A stretch of 64,000 bases of DNA, from the NCBI GenBank assembly GCA_017522225.1, contig JAFWZR010000019.1:1-64000 (forward strand). The letters run 5' to 3'. Position numbers and translations under genes: made by a program. Under the pieces are notes generated by a model. It worked only from the letters and a program-made list of their open reading frames with translations. It made no database searches and was not told the DNA's origin. This stretch comes from Clostridia bacterium. GTDB taxonomy: Bacteria > Bacillota > Clostridia > Oscillospirales > Acutalibacteraceae. The first letter of the stretch is position 1. Each line of letters starts with the position of its first letter. Below are positions 58,826 through 64,000 of this stretch, piece after piece.

Positions 58826-59893
58826 TTATTTCAGTTTAAATTTCAGCACAACGGGATTATGGTCGGAGTATACAAATTCCGTGCTGATATTTTCTGTGCT
58901 TACGACCTCAACATTGTCTGTGACAAGAAATCCGTCAACAATGATTGTAAAGTTGCCCGGCTTATACGGGATGTCACAGTTCCTGCAGGTCGGCACAAGC
59001 TGAGTGTAACCGTCGCAACGGATGATGCAATCGGGCAAAAGCACTATCGGGAATGGCTGTGCCCAACCGAAATCAACCTCCTGACCGCCGTTCAGCTTCT
59101 GGGTAGAATCGCCTGTGAAATCGTGGTTGAAGTCACCGCCACAGACACAGTAGTTGCCCTTGTCATATTCCTTTTTCATATCCTCAAAAAGCATTGTCAT
59201 CTGTGCCGTTCTTATCTCGTCACTTCCGCCGTAAGCAGAAAGATGAACGTTGAAAATAACAAGCTCTTTTCCGCCGTCAACGGGAACTCTTGAGATTGAA
59301 TAGCAACGGTCAAGGTCGAGAAACTTGCTGAAGCTTTCCGAAATCGGAAGACTTCTTCTGAGTGAAGCGGTTATGTTGTATCTGCTCAGCGTCAGAATAC
59401 CGCTGTTGGATGCCCCGTGAGGTTGAGTAAACGGGTAGGCGAGGAAGGATGAGTGATAATTCACGGCAAAAGCACTGCTGTAGAAAGCAAATCTCTTTTC
59501 GAGAATTTCACGCTGATTTATATGGTAGCTTCTTGTCGAATCAAAGTCCACTTCCTGAAAAAGAATAAAATCGGGGTCGTGCTTTTCAGCCTCAAAAGCA
59601 GCGTTATTGATACAGTTTTTGACGCTTTCTTCACTTTCAGCCCAGGATTGCGTACCGCCGTCCATAAAGAATGTGAAATCCTGAGTGTAAGCACCGAAGC
59701 CGAGATTCTGAATCAGAGCGGTATATTCCTTACCAAGCTCAAGCTTCTCGTCGGAGCCTGATTTTATCGGCTCGATTTCAATGTTGTCATCGAGCCTCGA
59801 ATAGCTTGCGAGAACATAAACAACATATCCGCCGACAGCAAGCACAAGGGCGAGAAGGACACACAAAAAACCTTTCAGAGCTTTCTTTACCAT
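58826..59893 (-). CDS. Membrane-anchored endonuclease/exonuclease/phosphatase family protein
   Basis: 355 residues: an N-terminal helix (KGFLCVLLALVLAVGGYVVYVL), then an extracytoplasmic EEP domain with LIQNLGFG (metal Asn), FQEVD (catalytic Glu), FNVHLSAYG, CGGDFNHDF and YSDHNPVVLKF. EEP enzymes cut phosphodiesters of DNA or lipids (sphingomyelinase, DNase I) or inositol phosphates. Being exported, it may act on extracellular DNA or phospholipid. ATG 59893 follows AAGGTGG. Substrate unknown. Confidence 0.8.
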   Translation of the reverse strand: MVKKALKGFLCVLLALVLAVGGYVVYVLASYSRLDDNIEIEPIKSGSDEKLELGKEYTALIQNLGFGAYTQDFTFFMDGGTQSWAESEESVKNCINNAAFEAEKHDPDFILFQEVDFDSTRSYHINQREILEKRFAFYSSAFAVNYHSSFLAYPFTQPHGASNSGILTLSRYNITASLRRSLPISESFSKFLDLDRCYSISRVPVDGGKELVIFNVHLSAYGGSDEIRTAQMTMLFEDMKKEYDKGNYCVCGGDFNHDFTGDSTQKLNGGQEVDFGWAQPFPIVLLPDCIIRCDGYTQLVPTCRNCDIPYKPGNFTIIVDGFLVTDNVEVVSTENISTEFVYSDHNPVVLKFKLK

Positions 59894-59980
59894 AAAAATC
59901 CCACCTTTCATATTTCAAGTATATATTAAAAGAAGGCTATTTGCAACACTGCTTTTTAACAAAACCTTAATGGAATTTTA

Positions 59981-60009
59981 TTGACAATTATTTGTGATAA
60001 CTATATAAT
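59981..60009 (+). promoter_or_regulatory. Promoter of the FHA-domain gene
   Basis: Consensus TTGACA (59981-59986), 17-bp spacer, TATAAT (60004-60009). Confidence 0.85.
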
Positions 60010-60044
60010 CTTTTTGTAAGATTTTTTGTCAGGAGGTGTGACTT

Positions 60045-60434
60045 ATGGAAGAAATGATGTCTGTTTTTAGATATCTTATTCCTGCGCTGTGCTTTATTAT
60101 CGTTGCATATTGCGTTAAGCATCTTCTGCAAAGCAAAGCACCAAAGGTTACACCTGCGTGCCTTATTGACGAAATGACGGGTGAGGAGTATCTTATCACA
60201 AACTGGGAAACCTCCGTGGGCAGAAGCAATGCCTGCGATATAGTGCTTAATTATTCAACGGTTTCTCGTTTTCACGCAGTTATTTCCAAGCATAAAAAGG
60301 GCTGGGTGCTTACCGACACAAATTCAAGTGCAGGTACATACGTCGGCTCAACACAGGTCGAAAAAAATGTTGTCATCAATGACGGAGATGAAATATCCTT
60401 CGGGGGAATTCACCTTCGTTTCAGAATCAAATAG
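60045..60434 (+). CDS. Membrane-anchored FHA-domain protein
   Basis: 129 residues: one helix (RYLIPALCFIIVAYCVKHLL), then a forkhead-associated domain with TSVGRSNACDIVLNYSTVSRFHAVISKHKKGWVLTDTNSSAGTYVGSTQVEKNVVINDGDEISFGGIHLRFRI. FHA domains bind phosphothreonine peptides; the GRS, SRFHA and NSSAGT residues that do so are all present. With its cytoplasmic FHA it would be a docking platform for Ser/Thr kinase targets at the membrane. No kinase gene is nearby. Confidence 0.88.
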   Translation: MEEMMSVFRYLIPALCFIIVAYCVKHLLQSKAPKVTPACLIDEMTGEEYLITNWETSVGRSNACDIVLNYSTVSRFHAVISKHKKGWVLTDTNSSAGTYVGSTQVEKNVVINDGDEISFGGIHLRFRIK

Positions 60435-60529
60435 CAGGAAGCTGTTTTTTGCTGTGGGCAAAAGGCGGCTTCTTATGTTTTTTGACAAAAAGTACGGTTG
60501 ATTTTTTAACATAAATGAGTGTTTTTCTC

Positions 60530-60559
60530 TTGAATACAGATGCTTTTATATGTTAAAAT
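60530..60559 (+). promoter_or_regulatory. Possible promoter of the iol operon
   Basis: TTGAAT (60530-60535), 18-bp spacer, TAAAAT (60554-60559), 40 bases before iolC. No obvious inverted repeat for an IolR-type regulator was seen. Confidence 0.45.
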
Positions 60560-60599
60560 ATTACGAATGATTTAAAAATTGGTTTTGGAGGCTGATTTT

Positions 60600-61613
60600 A
60601 TGAAATATATCAATTTTGATGAGTCAAGAGAGCTCGACCTCATCCCCATCGGACGAGTGGCTATTGACTTCAACCCCACGGATTATTACAACACACTCGA
60701 CAAGTGCGAGAACTACAAAAAGTATGTAGGCGGTTCACCTGCCAATATCGCTGTCGGTCTTGCAAGACTCGGCAAGAAGGTCGGCTTTATCGGTAAGGTT
60801 TCCGACGATCAGTTCGGCACTTATGTTGAGAACTTCTTTAAAGACGAGGGTATCGATATTTCTCACATCACACGCACCACAGGCGGCGAGAAGCTCGGCC
60901 TTACCTTTACCGAAATCAAGTCAGAGCACGAAAGCAGCATTCTTATGTACCGTGACGGTATTGCAGACCTTATGCTTCATCCCGATGATGTTGACGAGGA
61001 TTATATCAAGAGTGCAAAGGCAATTCTCATCAGCGGTACTGCACTTTCACAGAGCCCTTCAAGAGAGGCTTGCCTAAAGGCTATGTACCTTGCAAAGAAG
61101 GTAGGCACAAAGGTTATTTTTGATATTGACTACCGTCCGTACAACTGGAAGAATGCAGACGAAATTGCTATTTATTATTCAGTTGTTGCATCAAACAGTG
61201 ATATGGTTATGGGTTCGCGTGAAGAGTTTGACCTTACCGAAGCAATCTCAGCACCCGGCAGAACAGATAAGGAAACTGCAGCTCACTGGATGAGTATGGG
61301 CAACAAGATTGTTATCATCAAGCACGGTAAGGAAGGCTCAACTGCACACACTGCAGACGGCGAGTATTCAATCAAGCCGTTCCCCGTTAAGGCATTCAAG
61401 TCCTTCGGTGGCGGTGACGGTTACGGCTCAGCATTCATTTACGGTCTTCTTGAAGAGTGGGATATTATGGACTGTCTCGAGCTCGGCTCTGCATCAGCTT
61501 CGATGCTTGTTGCTGCTCACGGCTGTTCACTCTTTATGCCCACGGTTGACGAAATCAAGGCATTTATAAAAGAAGAAAAAGAAAAATACGGCGAAATGGT
61601 CGCAAGAGCATAA
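60600..61613 (+). CDS. iolC: 5-dehydro-2-deoxygluconokinase
   Basis: IolC phosphorylates 2-deoxy-5-keto-D-gluconate in myo-inositol catabolism. 337 residues of the PfkB/ribokinase family: GRVAIDFNP, YVGGSPANIAVGLARLG (motif I), DIDYRPYNWK and KHGKEGSTAHTADG, with the catalytic SFGGGDGYGSAFIYGLL (motif II; Asp base, but GGGDGYG where most have GAGDAF). Start ATG 60600 follows GGAGG. First gene of the iol operon here. Confidence 0.9.
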   Translation: MKYINFDESRELDLIPIGRVAIDFNPTDYYNTLDKCENYKKYVGGSPANIAVGLARLGKKVGFIGKVSDDQFGTYVENFFKDEGIDISHITRTTGGEKLGLTFTEIKSEHESSILMYRDGIADLMLHPDDVDEDYIKSAKAILISGTALSQSPSREACLKAMYLAKKVGTKVIFDIDYRPYNWKNADEIAIYYSVVASNSDMVMGSREEFDLTEAISAPGRTDKETAAHWMSMGNKIVIIKHGKEGSTAHTADGEYSIKPFPVKAFKSFGGGDGYGSAFIYGLLEEWDIMDCLELGSASASMLVAAHGCSLFMPTVDEIKAFIKEEKEKYGEMVARA

Positions 61614-61626
61614 GGAGGTCAGTTTT

Positions 61627-63558
61627 ATGTCAACAGTAAGACTCACTCTCGGTGAGGCTATCGTCAGATACCTCGACAATCAGTATGTTACAATTGAGCA
61701 TAACGGTGAAATGATTGAAAGCAAGTATGTTGAATACTTCTATGCTGTTTTCGGTCACGGTTGCGTTCTCGGTGTCGGTGAAGCACTTTCACAGGCAGAG
61801 CATTCAATCAAGGTTATGCAGGGCAGAAACGAGCAGGGTATGGCTCAGGCTGCAGCCTCCTACGGTAAAATGACAAACAGAATGAAGATTATACCCTGTA
61901 TGTCTTCAATCGGACCGGGTGCCGCAAATATGGTTACCGCAGCAGCAATGGCTACCGTTAACAATATGCCTCTGCTTCTGTTTATGGGTGACACATTTGC
62001 ATCCCGTCAGCCCGACCCCGTTTTACAGCAGATTGAACAGCTTCACGACGGCACTGTTACAACAAACGATGCTTTTAAGGCTGTTACAAGATATTTTGAC
62101 AGAATCACTCGTCCTGAGCAGATTATGTCTGCACTCACAAATGCAATGCGTGTGCTTACCGATCCCGCTCACTGCGGTGCGGTTGCAATTGCACTTTCAC
62201 AGGATGTTCAGGGCGAAAGTTATGATTACCCTGAAGAATTCTTCCGAAAAAGAGTTCATTTTATTCCCAGACAGATTCCCTGCGATTACGAAGTACAGCA
62301 GGTTGCACAGAAGATTAAAGAAAGCAAGAAGCCTCTCGTTATCGTCGGCGGCGGTGTAAGATATTCACTCGCAGGCGAAACAGTAAAGGCTTTCTGCGAA
62401 AAGCATAACATTCCGTTTGCTGAGACTCAGGCGGGTAAATCGGCTATCGAGTCAAGCCACTATCTTAATGTAGGCGGTATCGGAGTAACAGGTAACTCAA
62501 GTGCAAACGTACTTGCAAAGGATGCTGATCTTATTATCGGTATCGGCTCAAAGTTTACCGATTTCACAACATCCTCAAAATGGCTGTATGCCGATAAGCA
62601 GGTTGTTACAATCAATGCGAGTGCTTTCCACGCAGGCAAGCTTGACAGTATAAAGATGGTTGCGGATGCAAACGAGGGCGTAAAGGCACTCGGTAAATAC
62701 CTTGAGGGCTATAAGACAGAATACACAACAGAAATTGCTGATGCAAAGGCTGAATGGGACAAGGAAATGGAAAGACTTTCAAACGCTTTCTATTCCGAGG
62801 ATTACAAGCCTGAAATTACGAATCATGTTGACGACGCTGTTACAGGCTTTGTTAAGGCAACGGGCGGTGTCATCACACAGACAGCTGCTCTTGCGCTTAT
62901 CCGTAAGCTTATGCCGTCAGATGCAATCGCAGTCGGTGCGGCAGGCTCACTTCCGGGTTGTATGCAGAGAATGTGGACAACCGATGCAATTGATTCCTAC
63001 AATATGGAATACGGTTACTCCTGTATGGGTTACGAGATTGCAGGTGCATTCGGCTCAAAGCTTGCTTATCCCGACCGTGAGGTTTATGCTTTCACGGGTG
63101 ACGGCAGCTACAATATGCTCCATTCCGAAATGATTACGGCCTTGCAGGAGGGTAAGAAAATCAATGTTCTTCTCTTCGATAATGCATCATTCGGCTGTAT
63201 CAACAATCTTCAGATGGGTCAGGGTATTGCGGCTCTTTGTACAGAATCGCGTTACCGTGACGGTGATAAGCCTATCCGTGAGGGCGAGTTTATGAATATA
63301 GACTATGCCGCTTGCGCAAAGGGTTACGGCTATGTTACATATACAGCAAAGACAATGGATGAGCTTGAGGCAGCGGTGCTTGATTCAATGAAGCAGACAA
63401 AGCCGACACTTATCGACATCAAGGTGCTTCCAAAGTCAATGACAGACGGCTACGGCGGATGGTGGAATGTAGGCTGCTCTGATATTCCGCGTACCGAAAA
63501 GGGTAAGGAAGCATTGAAGGAAAAACAAGAACACTTGCTTGAAGCAAGAAAATACTGA
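61627..63558 (+). CDS. iolD: 3D-(3,5/4)-trihydroxycyclohexane-1,2-dione hydrolase
   Basis: IolD is a thiamine-diphosphate enzyme that opens the ring of the diketone intermediate of inositol breakdown. 643 residues with the ThDP layout: an N-terminal PYR domain (VFGHGCVLGVGEAL, NEQGMAQAAASYGKM, IGPGAANMVTAAAMATVNNMPLLLFMGD), a central domain, and a C-terminal PP domain with GYSCMGYEIAGAFGSKLAYPDREVYAFTGDGSYNM, the GDG-N metal/diphosphate motif. It follows iolC by 13 bases with AAGGAGG before its ATG. Confidence 0.94.
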   Translation: MSTVRLTLGEAIVRYLDNQYVTIEHNGEMIESKYVEYFYAVFGHGCVLGVGEALSQAEHSIKVMQGRNEQGMAQAAASYGKMTNRMKIIPCMSSIGPGAANMVTAAAMATVNNMPLLLFMGDTFASRQPDPVLQQIEQLHDGTVTTNDAFKAVTRYFDRITRPEQIMSALTNAMRVLTDPAHCGAVAIALSQDVQGESYDYPEEFFRKRVHFIPRQIPCDYEVQQVAQKIKESKKPLVIVGGGVRYSLAGETVKAFCEKHNIPFAETQAGKSAIESSHYLNVGGIGVTGNSSANVLAKDADLIIGIGSKFTDFTTSSKWLYADKQVVTINASAFHAGKLDSIKMVADANEGVKALGKYLEGYKTEYTTEIADAKAEWDKEMERLSNAFYSEDYKPEITNHVDDAVTGFVKATGGVITQTAALALIRKLMPSDAIAVGAAGSLPGCMQRMWTTDAIDSYNMEYGYSCMGYEIAGAFGSKLAYPDREVYAFTGDGSYNMLHSEMITALQEGKKINVLLFDNASFGCINNLQMGQGIAALCTESRYRDGDKPIREGEFMNIDYAACAKGYGYVTYTAKTMDELEAAVLDSMKQTKPTLIDIKVLPKSMTDGYGGWWNVGCSDIPRTEKGKEALKEKQEHLLEARKY

Positions 63559-63574
63559 TAAAGGAGATTCCATA

Positions 63575-64000
63575 ATGAACGCAGAAAAGATTAAACTCGG
63601 TATTGCCCCCATCGGCTGGACAAACGACGATATGCCCGACCTCGGCGGTGAAATCACATTTGAGCAGTGTGTCAGCGAAATGGCACTTGCAGGCTACAAG
63701 GGCTGCGAAATCGGCAACAAATACCCCAAGACAGTTGAAGGTATGCACGAATATCTCGACATCCGCGGACTTGAGATTGCTAACCGTTGGTTCTCATCCT
63801 TCATCCTCACAAAGCCTTTTGAAGAGGTTGAAAAGGATTTCAGAGAAAACTGTGAATTCCTCAAGGGCTGCGGTGCAAAGCGTATCGGTGCTTCTGAGCA
63901 GAGCTACAGCATTCAGGGACAGATGGAAACTCCTGTTTTTGAAAAGAAGTATGTTATGAACGATGAAGAGTGGAAGAAGTTCACAGACGGTCTTTCAAAG
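63575..64000 (+). CDS. iolE: Inosose (2-keto-myo-inositol) dehydratase, C-terminus beyond window edge
   Basis: The frame from ATG 63575 (after AAGGAG, 16 bases behind iolD) is open to the window edge: 142 codons. It begins KIKLGIAPIGWTNDDMPDLGG, the IolE/xylose-isomerase-like TIM-barrel start, with ITFEQCVSEMALAGYKGCEIGNKYP and KGCGAKRIGASEQSYSIQG. IolE dehydrates 2-keto-myo-inositol, two steps before IolC. Gene order iolC-iolD-iolE fits inositol operons of Firmicutes. Only the N-terminal half is visible. Confidence 0.92.
   Translation, partial: MNAEKIKLGIAPIGWTNDDMPDLGGEITFEQCVSEMALAGYKGCEIGNKYPKTVEGMHEYLDIRGLEIANRWFSSFILTKPFEEVEKDFRENCEFLKGCGAKRIGASEQSYSIQGQMETPVFEKKYVMNDEEWKKFTDGLSK

Overview
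The window reads as one chromosome segment of a spore-forming, low-to-mid G+C Gram-positive anaerobe, most likely a gut member of the Oscillospirales/Ruminococcaceae (inference). Support comes from the spoIIGA-sigE pair, a complete Rnf complex, a [FeFe]-hydrogenase-like protein, the Prp/L27 pair of Firmicutes, dockerin-bearing surface proteins, BspA-type leucine-rich repeats, and many sigma-A type promoters with 17-bp spacers. There is no insertion sequence, prophage, CRISPR array or rRNA operon. One tRNA gene, tRNA-Pro(CGG), lies near the left end beside a small palindromic element that carries a copy of the tRNA 3' end.

Layout. 1-0.95 kb: a DUF5131 gene cut by the window edge, a degenerate ~21-bp tandem repeat, the tRNA-derived element and tRNA-Pro. 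1.1-6.1 kb: a 1645-residue secreted GLUG/beta-helix protein ending in a dockerin. 6.1-19.8 kb: housekeeping genes (thiN, prmA, yhaM, a YfbR-like nucleotidase, glnA, an M28 peptidase, a lipoprotein, a glycosyltransferase), then spoIIGA-sigE, an exonuclease, uraA behind a transcription attenuator, and guaB. 19.9-26 kb: a zincin-like membrane protein, a lipoprotein form of MltG, a 56-residue protein ending in VQDADDL, an unknown membrane protein, tarI-tarJ (CDP-ribitol synthesis) and a secreted esterase. 26.1-29.3 kb: a five-gene operon DRTGG / RsbW-like kinase / sensory-type [FeFe]-hydrogenase / DRTGG / PHP. 29.8-39.2 kb: trpS, a HAD phosphatase, a DUF2809 protein and the operon apbE-NusG_II-Gx transporter-rnfCDGEAB. 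39.3-48.7 kb: surface-protein region with a cohesin-like/CxxC-repeat protein, a class B PBP, rpsB-tsf, and two consecutive divergent XRE-repressor/BspA-LRR gene pairs with visible operators. 48.8-54.4 kb: rplU-prp-rpmA behind an L21 leader, PspC, folD, lgt and two M16 peptidase genes. 54.6-60.4 kb: a third tail-bearing LRR protein, a DUF6514 protein, a DtxR-like regulator with a DUF3006 gene, and several membrane or exported proteins. 60.6-64 kb: the start of a myo-inositol catabolic operon, iolC-iolD-iolE (iolE cut by the right edge).

Most notable: three secreted proteins (39301-41175, 45387-47108, 54604-56664) share the C-terminal plan CxxC knuckles, bacterial Ig-like domain, then a hydrophobic aromatic end QW-x2-V-x2-LFGWIWY at or one residue from the last residue. 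This looks like an uncharacterised C-terminal surface-targeting signal. Two neighbouring LRR genes, one of them tail-bearing, are each divergently paired with a small XRE repressor whose likely operators overlap the LRR promoter. Two further secreted proteins carry dockerins, and two of the tail proteins carry cohesin-like N-terminal domains, so a non-cellulosomal cohesin-dockerin surface assembly is possible.
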